Both the position numbers and the translations under genes were made by a program. 32,338 bases of DNA from a virus. Positions 1 through 8,084 of this stretch are shown piece by piece. The stretch's first letter is position 1, and every line of letters starts with the position of its first letter. The notes beneath the pieces are model-generated. The model did no database searches, was not told the DNA's origin, and was given only the letters and a program-made list of their open reading frames with translations. The stretch is from positions 1 to 32,338 of IMG/VR virus record IMGVR_UViG_3300028025_006318, one strand, 5' to 3'.

Positions 1-38
1 TATGGGTTTGTCAAATGTAAAAAATGAAAAAATAAAAC

Positions 39-47
39 TATTTATAA
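39..47 (+). promoter_or_regulatory. TATTTATAA box upstream of the first gene
   Basis: A TATTTATAA element lies 15 nt before the ATG at 63. The same box recurs before many genes of the window (see findings), so it is probably a phage promoter element. The remaining 5' bases (1-38) show no gene. Confidence 0.45.
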
Positions 48-62
48 TAAAAATAATAAAAT

Positions 63-1634
63 ATGAGAGGATACTTCGGATTAGGACAATTGTCCGCCAC
101 TGAAAAACAAGACATACTGAACCAACACAAAAGTTTGTACAACGGATACCAAACCATGCAGCCGCAGGTATCAAATACTCAACCTTTATACACTTACGAT
201 TTCGCAGGTGATAAAGAGGGATTGGTTGTTAACAACAAAGGTGAAGTTAAGAAATATACAAATATGGGAATCAACGAACAAGTTGAATCCAAAGAAATGT
301 GTGAACAATGTGGAGGTCGAATGACCGAAGGCGTTTGTGAGCAATGTGGCGACGGAGAAATGGAAGAAGGTGTTGGTAAATTAGACGACATTTATGATGT
401 TAATGATTTAGGTGATAATGACTTTGACTATGTTGAAGGCGGTGGTAATGACTATGGCACATTTGAAAAAATGCACCACATGAAAAAACTAAAATCAGAA
501 GGTGAATATGAAGACGATGATAATGAAGATGACGCAGTTGTAGGATCAGAAGACTTACAAATCGATTCAAGTGAAATGTATGAAGATGAAACCGATGACC
601 AACCTTATGAAAAAGGTAAAAGAGGTATGAAAGCATCCCGAGCAAGGGCTTCATTCACTCCAACTCCACAAGAAAATGAAATTCTAAATAACTTGTTTGG
701 ACAATATGGTGAGGACATCCCACCAATTGTAATCCGATACTTAAGAAAATTACCAAGAAAAACATTATTGAATCGTTTAGTTAAAGTAGGTCTTATCGAC
801 AAAGATTTATTACAAGGGAAAGAAACTATTGACGAACAAGGATATACAGGTGGTGGAAACGCTCCTGACATGGATTTAAGTAATATTGAACCCGCTTACG
901 ATTTTATTTCTGATGGACCAATGGCAGGTGGAGATGTTTACCCAACGGAAGGAGAAATGGAAGAACAAGCACCTGAGGATAAGATGAGGTATAAAAGAAG
1001 AGGGATTACTTATGACAACCTATTAAAATTCATTGACTATGAAAAAACTCAGTGGGATATGTGCCACGATTTTAGTGATGAATTTGAATACGCTGACAAC
1101 ATTATTTCTTCGGCAATCGATAATTTCTTTGCTGAAACAGGACAAGATTATGAAAACGATGACCTTTTTGATGAATTACATGACATTTGTAAAGATTGGT
1201 TCGGACCGGATTTAATTTCGGGTTATTACGAAGAATGTGAAGGCCACGAAGAAGAAGATGAAGAAGACGAAGATTTTATGTTTGAAGAAATGAAATCCGC
1301 ATTTGAAGAAGATGAAATGGAAGAAAGTTGGGCGACTGTGGCAAGAATTGCAGCACCAATAGCAATCAATTACGCTATCGATTCATTAAACAATGAAGAA
1401 GAAATCGATGAAGTGGATGTGTCAGGATCTCAAGGAATTTATGGAGATATGGAACCACCTTATGATTTTGACTCAGAAGGACCAGGTAAAGCTGGACCAT
1501 ATCAAAGATCGAGTTATTATGAAGAAGAGGAGTTAGAAGAAGAATTTGATATTGATGAAGATTTACAAGAATCTTTCCACAATCAGAAAAACAAAATTAA
1601 TGAAATGATGAGTAGAATGAAGATTATAAAATAA
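63..1634 (+). CDS. Large acidic putative virion protein with a Cys4 zinc-ribbon-like motif
   Basis: This 523-residue protein is strongly acidic, with long Glu/Asp runs, especially around residues 395-420 and 490-510. Near residues 80-96 it has two CxxCG pairs (CEQCGGRMTEGVCEQCG) that could bind one zinc. Two related segments, YDFISDGPMAGG and YDFDSEGPGKAG, form an internal degenerate repeat. The N-terminus (SATEKQDILNQHKSLYNGY) resembles that of the gene at 3860 (EESEKTQILMMHKSLFEQ), which suggests a shared sorting or propeptide-like signal in virion proteins. It is a single-gene unit: a TATTTATAA box upstream and a strong terminator at 1685-1709. No enzymatic domain is recognised; the structural role is inferred from composition and neighbours. 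Confidence 0.8.
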   Translation: MRGYFGLGQLSATEKQDILNQHKSLYNGYQTMQPQVSNTQPLYTYDFAGDKEGLVVNNKGEVKKYTNMGINEQVESKEMCEQCGGRMTEGVCEQCGDGEMEEGVGKLDDIYDVNDLGDNDFDYVEGGGNDYGTFEKMHHMKKLKSEGEYEDDDNEDDAVVGSEDLQIDSSEMYEDETDDQPYEKGKRGMKASRARASFTPTPQENEILNNLFGQYGEDIPPIVIRYLRKLPRKTLLNRLVKVGLIDKDLLQGKETIDEQGYTGGGNAPDMDLSNIEPAYDFISDGPMAGGDVYPTEGEMEEQAPEDKMRYKRRGITYDNLLKFIDYEKTQWDMCHDFSDEFEYADNIISSAIDNFFAETGQDYENDDLFDELHDICKDWFGPDLISGYYEECEGHEEEDEEDEDFMFEEMKSAFEEDEMEESWATVARIAAPIAINYAIDSLNNEEEIDEVDVSGSQGIYGDMEPPYDFDSEGPGKAGPYQRSSYYEEEELEEEFDIDEDLQESFHNQKNKINEMMSRMKIIK

Positions 1635-1684
1635 AATTCCCCTCCTAAGGATAGAATCGTAGGACCGACTCAAACGAGTTTCAA

Positions 1685-1709
1685 CCCCATAGTAATATGG
1701 GGTTTTTTT
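1685..1709 (+). terminator. Rho-independent terminator
   Basis: A 7-bp stem CCCCATA/TATGGGG with a GTAA loop is followed by seven T. It ends the transcript of the acidic protein gene. Confidence 0.88.
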
Positions 1710-1776
1710 ATAATATTCTATGAAAAATGTGGCTTTTCATATATTTTTTAATATTTGTTTATAAATTGATATTATT

Positions 1777-2076
1777 ATGGAAATCAAGGAAATCGTATCT
1801 TATTATTTTAATAATGAGACCAATTTAGTAGATGTATCATTTAGAACCATCGAAGATGAAGAAGATGTTGTAAGAATCGATACAATAGATTATAGTGTAA
1901 TAGAAAGTTATGGGTTTGACTTAATTGCAGAATCTTTCGATTTTTTTGATGATGACCTTGAGGATGATTTATTTGAAGAAACAATAATTGAATTAGATGA
2001 AGATATCCTAATAACTTTTCTAAACGAATATTATATCGTTAATCCATCGTCAATACCTAACCCTGAATTCTATTAA
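1777..2076 (+). CDS. Small acidic hypothetical protein
   Basis: The 99-residue protein is rich in Asp and Glu, with hydrophobic residues spaced as in a compact beta-rich fold. No signal peptide, membrane segment or known motif is visible. It stands alone, about 70 nt after the preceding terminator, and its 3' end converges on the minus-strand lipoprotein gene with a 4-nt overlap of stop regions. The leader holds a relaxed TTTATAA element and no clear Shine-Dalgarno sequence. Function unknown. Confidence 0.7.
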   Translation: MEIKEIVSYYFNNETNLVDVSFRTIEDEEDVVRIDTIDYSVIESYGFDLIAESFDFFDDDLEDDLFEETIIELDEDILITFLNEYYIVNPSSIPNPEFY

Positions 2077-2603
2077 GGACCAACTCGAGTTAATGACATG
2101 GTCATGACCTGCTTTTCACCCAATTTACCAGAAAACCATGCCCCTGATGATTTTAATTGGAGAGTTTCCAATCCATCATCTTCTATCATGAATGTTACAG
2201 AAACATAATTACCATCCTTAGTTTTATAGTGATATTGGATGTATCCAGCATGAAAAGGAGTACCTCCAAAATTTTTATAAAAAATATAATTGGGTTCAGA
2301 CCCATAAAACCAAATGTCCTGACCTGAGGGAGACACTCCAATAAATTTCATTCTTACTGTCGAATAATCAAAATGAATGTAAAAATGATTTATTATAATT
2401 TCGTTGAATGGGTCTGGTAATTTTGGATTTTTATATGATGACCCCAACAAATACATCGCATCTTTTGTTTGATTTTGGTCAACATTAGTTATTTCTAACT
2501 TGGAAACAACGTACTTTCCACTCAACGTGACATCCTTTCTTTCGGTGACGTAGAGTTGACATGAAGTAAATAATAAAAGAATTATGAGTATAATCTTTTT
2601 CAT
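2073..2603 (-). CDS. Putative lipoprotein
   Basis: The 176-residue product starts MKKIILIILLLFTSC, a type II signal peptide with the lipobox cysteine at residue 15, so it should be exported and lipidated. I chose the ATG at 2603 rather than the in-frame one 30 nt upstream because it puts the signal peptide at the N-terminus. The mature part looks beta-rich (alternating residues, many aromatic residues) with no catalytic motif seen. Small phage lipoproteins of this kind are often superinfection-exclusion or envelope-modifying factors, but nothing here proves that. It lies opposite to flanking genes, as an isolated insertion among virion genes. Confidence 0.78.
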   Translation of the reverse strand: MKKIILIILLLFTSCQLYVTERKDVTLSGKYVVSKLEITNVDQNQTKDAMYLLGSSYKNPKLPDPFNEIIINHFYIHFDYSTVRMKFIGVSPSGQDIWFYGSEPNYIFYKNFGGTPFHAGYIQYHYKTKDGNYVSVTFMIEDDGLETLQLKSSGAWFSGKLGEKQVMTMSLTRVGP

Positions 2604-2640
2604 CTGCCAAATATAAAAAAAAGTTTTTGACAATACAAAA

Positions 2641-2649
2641 TATTTATTA
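2641..2649 (+). promoter_or_regulatory. TATTTATTA box 2 nt before a start codon
   Basis: TATTTATTA ends 2 nt before the ATG at 2652. This tight spacing recurs at 8806, 10908, 23738, 28937 and 29480. Confidence 0.4.
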
Positions 2650-2651
2650 GT

Positions 2652-2888
2652 ATGATATTAGACATTGACTTCCTTATTGATTTTTTTAATAAAAATTCCT
2701 TTACAGGAACTAAAGATGAAATGGGGGAACAAGAAGCCGCAGCAGCACCTACAGGAGGCGGAGGAGGTAAAGTTCCAAAATGGGCTGATTCATATCCAAT
2801 AACAAGAGGTAAAGCAAATCGATTGGGAGCTTCGGGGGAAAAGTGGAATACCGACCTTAAAAGAGGATCCGCCAATCAGATTTGGTAA
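2652..2888 (+). CDS. Small hypothetical protein, putative virion-associated
   Basis: The product is 78 residues. An N-terminal hydrophobic/acidic stretch (MILDIDFLIDFF) is followed by an Ala/Gly-rich linker (residues about 29-40) and a basic, polar C-terminal half containing KWADSYPITRGKANRLG and KRGSANQIW. The flexible linker and basic tail would suit a minor structural or nucleic-acid-contacting protein, but this is inference. The start is supported by the TATTTATTA box immediately upstream. It sits with a row of plus-strand genes that look structural. Confidence 0.6.
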   Translation: MILDIDFLIDFFNKNSFTGTKDEMGEQEAAAAPTGGGGGKVPKWADSYPITRGKANRLGASGEKWNTDLKRGSANQIW

Positions 2889-2896
2889 TTAACGTA

Positions 2897-2905
2897 TATT
2901 TATAA
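2897..2905 (+). promoter_or_regulatory. TATTTATAA box upstream of a putative structural operon
   Basis: TATTTATAA lies 17 nt before the ATG at 2923 and would drive the three closely spaced genes 2923-5589. Confidence 0.45.
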
Positions 2906-2922
2906 AATAAAATATTAAAACT

Positions 2923-3852
2923 ATGGTACAACCAAAGTATAGCCCAGAAGAAGCACTAGAACGAGTGAAATTGATGATGAAGTATGATACTTCAAAAACT
3001 TTGAATGAGAATAAAAAAGTCATATTTGAACAAAGTTATGTTGATCCAGCAGCCGTTGGGTCTGCTGCCGTACTCGGTGGCGTTGGAACATATGCTGGAG
3101 CCATAGCAGGTGCTGCCTATGGAGCCACTGCCGGAAGTATGGTATTTCCAGTAGTTGGAACCGCCATAGGAGCTTTAGCCGGACTTGGTTTAGGTGCTTT
3201 AATAAATTGGGCGGCAACCGGCGATCAAGGTGAAGATGGATTTAGAAAAGTAATGGAAGCATGTAATGCCGAGGGAGCATCTAAATTAGTTCCTAAGTTA
3301 TCTAAAGCTGAAGTTAGAAGTATCGCACAGAAAATTGAAGATGCTAAAGGCGATTGGAATGACGATGAAGATGCAATCGTAAGTGCTATGATGGAAATAC
3401 CAACAGTTGCCGATTTATGTGCTGTTAATAAGAAAATTGCTGGCGGTCTTGCAGAGTTTTTGGATAATTTAACGGATGATCCTGACGAGTGGAGGATGTT
3501 TACTCGACCTTTGGAAGGAATAATTGAAGATTCTGAAATTGTCTTAACTCCTGAAGAACAAGAACAGGGTAATGTGGATGGTGGAGCAGCTAGCGGAGGA
3601 TCTATTACAGGTGGTTATAAATCTTGTTCAGGTACCTATAGTTACGGATGTAAATCAGATGCCATTAAAACTGTACAGGGATGTTTGGGTTTAGTTACGG
3701 ACGGTAAGTTTGGTCCAAAAACACAGGCAGCTCTCAAAGCTAAGGGTTTTGATTCATTCACAGATGCTGACGTAAATAAAATTTGTAATAAAACAACTAC
3801 GGTTGATTCCGATGAAGAAGATGTCGACCCTGAAGACCCAAATCAAATTTAA
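2923..3852 (+). CDS. Glycine-zipper protein with a C-terminal peptidoglycan-binding domain
   Basis: This 309-residue protein has three parts. Residues 1-40 are a charged N-terminal segment ending in FEQSY, similar in style to its neighbours. Residues about 42-100 are a long Ala/Gly glycine-zipper segment (GxxxG spacing), typical of membrane-inserting or pore-associated proteins. Near residues 230-285 a PGBD-1-like fold is visible, with AIKTVQGCLGLVTDGKFGPK followed by TQAALKAKGF, the usual peptidoglycan-binding signature. Cysteines around the domain could form disulfides. The combination suggests a virion protein acting at the host envelope during entry, or a lysis factor. It leads a tight plus-strand cluster with 8-nt gaps to the next genes. 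Confidence 0.8.
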   Translation: MVQPKYSPEEALERVKLMMKYDTSKTLNENKKVIFEQSYVDPAAVGSAAVLGGVGTYAGAIAGAAYGATAGSMVFPVVGTAIGALAGLGLGALINWAATGDQGEDGFRKVMEACNAEGASKLVPKLSKAEVRSIAQKIEDAKGDWNDDEDAIVSAMMEIPTVADLCAVNKKIAGGLAEFLDNLTDDPDEWRMFTRPLEGIIEDSEIVLTPEEQEQGNVDGGAASGGSITGGYKSCSGTYSYGCKSDAIKTVQGCLGLVTDGKFGPKTQAALKAKGFDSFTDADVNKICNKTTTVDSDEEDVDPEDPNQI

Positions 3853-3859
3853 TTAGAAT

Positions 3860-4873
3860 ATGAAAAAATTTTTAATAGAAGAATCAGAAAAAACACAAAT
3901 TTTGATGATGCATAAGAGTTTGTTTGAGCAAGCTGATGACAAACCTATTACAGACGAGCAAAAATTGAGAAACGCAATTTCTGTAGGATGCCTCAAAAAT
4001 GGTTCTTTGAAACGTCAAAAATCTACAGGTAGAATTTATTATAAAAAAGAAAGTGTTAAACAAGCTGGTAAAATGGTTAGGTTTTTTCCTGACATGACCT
4101 ACGAGTTTGAAGATGGAAGTAGTAAAGGAAAGTGGAGTTGTCCTCAATTGGCAGCCGCCGCCGCAACCGCAGCAGCTACCGCAGCAGTTACGGCGACACA
4201 ACAAGCAGAAATAGATTCTAAAATCGCAACTGAAATGAAGAAAAATTGGAAAAAATTAGAAACTTTGAAGGCTGAAGGAGTTGATTTGACAACTTTAGAT
4301 AAAGTTTTTGACAAACAAGTAATCGGTAATGTGGCTCTTTTCAGACCGAAAGGATCTTCAACAACTTTTACTCCAGGAACTTCAACTGTTGATTTTAATA
4401 ACGATCAACAATCTTTTGTTGATACATTTATTGATAAAGGATATAAATTAAATCCAACAAGGTTAGAACAAAATTCTTTAGTTAAAGTTACTGGTGAACA
4501 ACTAGGAGCGCCGGCAGACCTTTTCCCTAATGGATTAGTTATGTGGTATGATCCAAATAAACAATCCGCAATCAGAGGTGGAGAAAATAGTATTTTAAGT
4601 GATATCTTGGATAATCAATCTATCAATAGAACCACTTGTAGAAAAAATGTTAAGGATTTCTTCGAATTGTATCGAAGAAGAAATAGTGCTCAAGTCGATC
4701 CAGCAACAGTTGACAGAGCAAAAAGAATTGTACAAGCGTGTAGAGATGAGCATTATGGTAAATGGGGTGTTGCAGGAGGTAAAAACGTTGATGAAATGTT
4801 GGATATTTTATCAGGACGTAAAGAAGGAGGACCATTATCAACTGGACCAACTGCAATTTTCAGAATTAAGTAA
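3860..4873 (+). CDS. Hypothetical virion-associated protein with the shared N-terminal motif
   Basis: A 337-residue protein starting MKKFLIEESEKTQILMMHK, the clearest copy of the N-terminal motif shared with the protein at 63. Residues about 30-95 form a small domain with two Cys (GCLKNGSLKRQ and KWSCPQL) and an aromatic-rich middle. An Ala/Thr-rich linker (AAAAATAAATAAVTATQQ) follows, then a mixed alpha/beta C-terminal region with VMWYDP and several Arg/Lys-rich helices. No catalytic motif is recognised. It sits 8 nt after the peptidoglycan-binding protein gene and 8 nt before the next, which suggests one transcript and a shared virion role. Confidence 0.72.
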   Translation: MKKFLIEESEKTQILMMHKSLFEQADDKPITDEQKLRNAISVGCLKNGSLKRQKSTGRIYYKKESVKQAGKMVRFFPDMTYEFEDGSSKGKWSCPQLAAAAATAAATAAVTATQQAEIDSKIATEMKKNWKKLETLKAEGVDLTTLDKVFDKQVIGNVALFRPKGSSTTFTPGTSTVDFNNDQQSFVDTFIDKGYKLNPTRLEQNSLVKVTGEQLGAPADLFPNGLVMWYDPNKQSAIRGGENSILSDILDNQSINRTTCRKNVKDFFELYRRRNSAQVDPATVDRAKRIVQACRDEHYGKWGVAGGKNVDEMLDILSGRKEGGPLSTGPTAIFRIK

Positions 4874-4881
4874 TTATAGAT

Positions 4882-5589
4882 ATGTTACAGAAAAAAATTA
4901 AAAAAAGTCTGATCGAGACCAAAAACAAAAAAGAATCTATTTTGATTGAACAAAAATTAATCAAAAGCAGAATCATGATGATTGTTGAAAATGAAGATAA
5001 TATCAAAAATTTCAAATCATTACCCAAGTCAAAGCAAGAAAAAATTGCTCACAAACTTTTCGAAGAAATAAATTATCTTCAAGAAACCAATATATTAAAC
5101 GAACAATTAATGGATTTCTTGGGTAAAATTTTTGGAAATTCTTTGGGTGGTATTGCTCAAACAATAGTTGAACCTATGGTTAACTCTCTTTTGAGTGGAA
5201 TAGGACTTGAAGGATACTTCAAAGATTTTTTAGTTTCATTTATTACTTCCAACCCTGCGAGACTGGCGAAGGCACTCAAAAGTTGTGACGAACTAACAAA
5301 GTTAGTTGCAGAATCTTTGTCAGAAGCGGTGTTTATGATGATTCAAAGACAACAAGGATTGGAAGGTCAAGGATATACATTCTTGAGGAATGCTTTAGGT
5401 GGAGCAGTAAAAGATACTGCGTTTATCAAAAGCATAGAAACCCAAATAAGTGGTATTGTTTGTCAGTTGTTCGGTAAAATGAACGACAAAGCATCAGGTG
5501 TATATGACAAACTTAAAACCGATGTTGGGACACAGGGTCTTGGAGGTATATTACCTTCATTATCTTCATTAACGGGCCAAAGTAAGTAA
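4882..5589 (+). CDS. Hypothetical putative structural protein
   Basis: The 235-residue product has a very basic first 30 residues (KKIKKSLIETKNKK) and then a helix rich in Ile/Met (KLIKSRIMMIVENED), again reminiscent of the short N-terminal helices of the two upstream proteins. Residues about 72-125 are hydrophobic and Gly-rich (GKIFGNSLGGIAQTIVEPM) and could be a membrane-associated amphipathic region. The rest is predicted helical. It is the last gene of the 2923-5589 cluster and is followed by a two-way terminator. Function unknown. Confidence 0.7.
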   Translation: MLQKKIKKSLIETKNKKESILIEQKLIKSRIMMIVENEDNIKNFKSLPKSKQEKIAHKLFEEINYLQETNILNEQLMDFLGKIFGNSLGGIAQTIVEPMVNSLLSGIGLEGYFKDFLVSFITSNPARLAKALKSCDELTKLVAESLSEAVFMMIQRQQGLEGQGYTFLRNALGGAVKDTAFIKSIETQISGIVCQLFGKMNDKASGVYDKLKTDVGTQGLGGILPSLSSLTGQSK

Positions 5590-5649
5590 AATTATTTTGT
5601 GATAAACTGACGAGCAAAAAGTAAAGGGGGTGTTCTAAAGTCTAAGAAA

Positions 5650-5676
5650 AAGAAGGGTTATTTACCCTTCTTTTTT
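5650..5676. terminator. Bidirectional terminator between virion cluster and clpP
   Basis: A 9-bp stem AAGAAGGGT/ACCCTTCTT with a 5-nt loop has T-rich tracts on both strands. It ends both the plus-strand cluster and the minus-strand clpP transcript; the clpP stop codon lies inside the hairpin. Confidence 0.85.
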
Positions 5677-6338
5677 GATTTTACGACCTCGTCAATGATA
5701 CCATACTCCAAAGCTTGGTTACTATCTAACCACAAATCTCTACTAGCATCAATTTTAACTTGTTCAGGGTCTTTCCCACAGAACTCACCAAGTAAACCAA
5801 ATAGAATATCATTCAATTTAGCCCACTCTCTCATTGTGATTTCCGCATCTTGGATGTTACCCACAGCACCACCCGAAGATTGGTGTAGCATTGTTCTAGA
5901 GTACTTCAAAGAGCTTCTTTTTCCTTTGGTACCTGCTCCCAACAATACAGACCCCATAGAAGCCGCCATTCCTGTGTTCACGGTTCTGATATCACAAGAA
6001 ATGTAATTCATTACATCAACCATAGAAAGTCCTGATTTCACACTTCCACCTGGACTGTCAATGTGCATTGTAATGTCAGCCTTGTCACTATTGTCCATGA
6101 ACATCAATTGTGCCTGTACAATTGTGGACATTCTATCATCGACAGGACCAGCAACCCAAATGATTCTGTCCCTCATCAATCTTGAAAAGATGTCAATCTG
6201 AGTAGCTCTCATCTCTCTTTCTTCAAGAATGTAAGGAGTCATAGACGACTGAATTTGATTTGAGAAGTTGTGAAGATCTAATGATCCTTTACCCAAGTGA
6301 TTTACGTAATAGTTTTGAAAGTCTTGTCCGATGTTCAT
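5658..6338 (-). CDS. clpP: ClpP-like serine protease subunit
   Basis: The 226-residue protein is a ClpP homologue of normal length. All three catalytic residues are visible: Ser127 in GMAASMGS, His152 in MLHQSSGG and Asp201 in SRDLWLD. The IDSPGGSV substrate-binding strand is at residues 93-100. ClpP forms a tetradecameric chamber in the cytoplasm and needs an AAA+ unfoldase; a ClpC-type partner with a ClpP-docking loop is encoded at 26290-28305. The N-terminal 40 residues (MNIGQDFQNYYVNHLGKG...) are longer than in mature ClpP and may be processed. Phage ClpP-like proteins also act as prohead proteases, so a capsid-maturation role is the main alternative. The lysine-rich C-terminus is unusual. 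Confidence 0.94.
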   Translation of the reverse strand: MNIGQDFQNYYVNHLGKGSLDLHNFSNQIQSSMTPYILEEREMRATQIDIFSRLMRDRIIWVAGPVDDRMSTIVQAQLMFMDNSDKADITMHIDSPGGSVKSGLSMVDVMNYISCDIRTVNTGMAASMGSVLLGAGTKGKRSSLKYSRTMLHQSSGGAVGNIQDAEITMREWAKLNDILFGLLGEFCGKDPEQVKIDASRDLWLDSNQALEYGIIDEVVKSKKKGK

Positions 6339-6374
6339 ATCTGTTTTTTTTACAAAGTTAATACATTTTTTAGT

Positions 6375-6860
6375 TTATCCAAAAGATTTTTGAAATTCTG
6401 TCCAAACGTTTAATAAAACCACGTCATCGTACATTATAGGTGGTTCATATGCTGACTTGTTCATGGACATTTTAGCCTCCTCAGGGGTCTTATTATCCTT
6501 CTGTCGATTACATTTGGAACAACAAGTTACCAAGTTTGTCCATTCGTTTGTTCCTCCTCTAGATTTTGGTAATACGTGGTCTAAGGTCAAATGTTTTTTT
6601 GACCCACAATAAACACATTCATAACCATCCCTCTTGTAGATTCTACTACGGTTTGGTTTGTTCAACCTTGTTCGGTGTCTAATATATTTTAATAGGCGTA
6701 TGATAACTGGTCGTATAAACGTCTTGTAACCTGTCACAATCGGATTCTCGTCCGACCTTAACACTTCCGCCTTTCCTTTGGTGACCAACACAAATCCTCT
6801 CTGAACACTTGTTACGTTCAAAGGGGTGTAGTCAGAATTCAATACTAATACAGTACTCAT
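6375..6860 (-). CDS. HNH endonuclease
   Basis: The 161-residue protein carries an HNH nuclease domain at residues about 75-120: CVYC (Cys82, Cys85), LDHVLPKSRGG (Asp94-His95), TNLV (Asn109), and CSKCN (Cys114, Cys117, Asn118). The four cysteines form the structural zinc site, and DH plus the Asn residues form the beta-beta-alpha metal nuclease centre. The N-terminal MSTVLVLNSDYTPLNVTSVQ is typical of a widespread Bacteroidota/phage HNH family. In phages such proteins act as free-standing homing nucleases or help DNA packaging. It lies 36 nt upstream of clpP on the same strand, and is divergent from the tRNA promoter at 6909. Confidence 0.9.
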   Translation of the reverse strand: MSTVLVLNSDYTPLNVTSVQRGFVLVTKGKAEVLRSDENPIVTGYKTFIRPVIIRLLKYIRHRTRLNKPNRSRIYKRDGYECVYCGSKKHLTLDHVLPKSRGGTNEWTNLVTCCSKCNRQKDNKTPEEAKMSMNKSAYEPPIMYDDVVLLNVWTEFQKSFG

Positions 6861-6908
6861 TTATCAAATATTTCAACAAAAGTAATTTATTTTTTTTAGA
6901 AACGAAAG

Positions 6909-6939
6909 TTGTTGTGAATGAAAAATTTTATTACCTTTG
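6909..6939 (+). promoter_or_regulatory. Bacteroidota-type promoter for the tRNA array
   Basis: TTG elements at 6909-6914 and a perfect TAnnTTTG box (TACCTTTG, 6932-6939) with 17-20 nt spacing lie about 75 nt before the first tRNA. Confidence 0.6.
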
Positions 6940-7013
6940 TCATGTTGATTTGATGAAAGTACATCGTTGATTTTTACGATAAAGAATATTATCATTGAAA
7001 ACGAAGATAATAT

Positions 7014-7085
7014 GGACCCGTAGCTCAGAGGAAGAGCAGCGCTCTCATAAAGCGAAGGTCGGGATATCATGATTCCCCGGGTCCA
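7014..7085 (+). tRNA. tRNA-Met (CAT), abnormal T-loop
   Basis: Acceptor GGACCCG/CGGGTCC pairs fully, the D-arm is GCTC...GAGC, and the anticodon loop CTCATAA gives CAT. The T-arm is odd: GGGAT...TTCCC encloses ATCATGA instead of the universal TTCRANN. CCA is not encoded. It may be elongator Met, or Ile if the C is modified to lysidine. Confidence 0.8.
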
Positions 7086-7137
7086 CTCAACACTCAAAAT
7101 AGGTTAGACCACTCTACTCTATTTTTTGTTTTTCCGA

Positions 7138-7146
7138 TATTTATAT
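7138..7146 (+). promoter_or_regulatory. TATTTATAT box upstream of endonuclease gene
   Basis: TATTTATAT lies 16 nt before the ATG at 7163. Confidence 0.4.
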
Positions 7147-7162
7147 GTAAATAACTCTGAAT

Positions 7163-7810
7163 ATGGAATGTAGGTATTGTGAAAAGATTTGTAAAAATGA
7201 TAATAGTTTACGAAATCATGAAAGATTATGTAAATTGAACCCTAGTAGACAAATTCTGAAGTCTAATTTTATAGAATATAACAAGAAGAAACAAGAATTG
7301 GGAATGTCAGGAACAAATCAGTTCATTAAAGCAAAAAAAGAAGGTAGAGTGGTGGTTGTGAGTGAGGAGACAAGAAAAAAATTAGGTAAGATAAATAAAG
7401 GGAAACAATTAACTGAGAGTCATAAAAATAAATTAAAAATTGCCATGAGAAAGGCAGTTTTGGAAAATCCAAATAGTTATAGTGCTAATAATGTGAGTGG
7501 TAGAACACCTATTATAGAATACAATGGGTTTCGCTTGAAAGGTAGTTGGGAGTTGTTGGTTGCGAAGTGGTTAGATGAAAATAATATCAAATGGACTAAT
7601 ATTATTGAAGGATTTGATTACGAATGGGAAGGGTCGAAACACATTTACTATCCTGATTTCTATTTATTAGAATATGATAAATACATTGAAGTCAAAGGAT
7701 TTGAAAGGGAACGGGATAGATGTAAATGGGAAGTTGTTAACAATTTAATTATCATCAAAAAGGATGATATTACAAAAATTAAAAATAAAGAATATAAATT
7801 AGAAGATTAG
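7163..7810 (+). CDS. Putative homing endonuclease (zinc finger, NUMOD-like, PD-(D/E)XK-like)
   Basis: This 215-residue protein has an N-terminal Cys2-His-Cys zinc finger (Cys3, Cys6, His19, Cys23), a basic middle (SEETRKKLGKINKGK, ESHKNKLKIAMRKA) that looks like NUMOD-type DNA-binding repeats, and a C-terminal nuclease-like domain. In that domain RLKGSWELLVAKWLDENNI is followed by YYPDFYLLEYDKYIEVKGF, where PD...ExK matches a PD-(D/E)XK or Vsr-like active site. A paralogue with the same order lies at 10908-11534. Such free-standing nucleases commonly sit in phage tRNA clusters and spread into neighbouring sites. It lies directly between tRNA-Met and tRNA-Thr. Confidence 0.83.
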   Translation: MECRYCEKICKNDNSLRNHERLCKLNPSRQILKSNFIEYNKKKQELGMSGTNQFIKAKKEGRVVVVSEETRKKLGKINKGKQLTESHKNKLKIAMRKAVLENPNSYSANNVSGRTPIIEYNGFRLKGSWELLVAKWLDENNIKWTNIIEGFDYEWEGSKHIYYPDFYLLEYDKYIEVKGFERERDRCKWEVVNNLIIIKKDDITKIKNKEYKLED

Positions 7811-7832
7811 TTCGAATCGAACTAATCGTATT

Positions 7833-7904
7833 GCTCCTAAAGCATTGCTGGCGATGCGCATGACTTGTAATCATGATAACTTGGTTCGATTCCGAGTGGG
7901 AGCT
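7833..7904 (+). tRNA. tRNA-Thr (TGT)
   Basis: Acceptor GCTCCTA/TGGGAGC, D-stem GCAT/ATGC, anticodon stem CATGA/TCATG with loop CTTGTAA (TGT), T-arm CTTGG TTCGATT CCGAG. Reads ACA. CCA is not encoded. Confidence 0.93.
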
Positions 7905-8084
7905 CAACGTACTTACCACGCTACCCATCAGAACAGCGTCCCAGGGTAAGTCGTGTACCTCGATGTTAACCGTAAGAACAACACAGAGGTTGTATTGTGA
8001 TATAAGTGAATAGCCCAAGGTATAAGCTAAAATCACACCCCTAACCTCTATTCAAATGACGATTTGATTATGTTAGGTTTAACT
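7905..8084 (+). ncRNA. Putative structured RNA A between tRNA-Thr and tRNA-Ser
   Basis: This 180-nt spacer has no convincing ORF but can fold into several helices: ACTTACC (7911-7917) with GGTAAGT (7945-7951), enclosing ACGCT/AGCGT; ACCTC (7957-7961) with GAGGT (7986-7990); TGTGAT (7996-8001) with ATCACA (8032-8037), enclosing TAGC/GCTA; and a CAAAT-GACG-ATTTG hairpin at 8053-8066. GAGGTT at 7986-7991 can alternatively pair with AACCTC at 8043-8048, giving two mutually exclusive folds. Found by eye, not by folding software. Confidence 0.5.
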
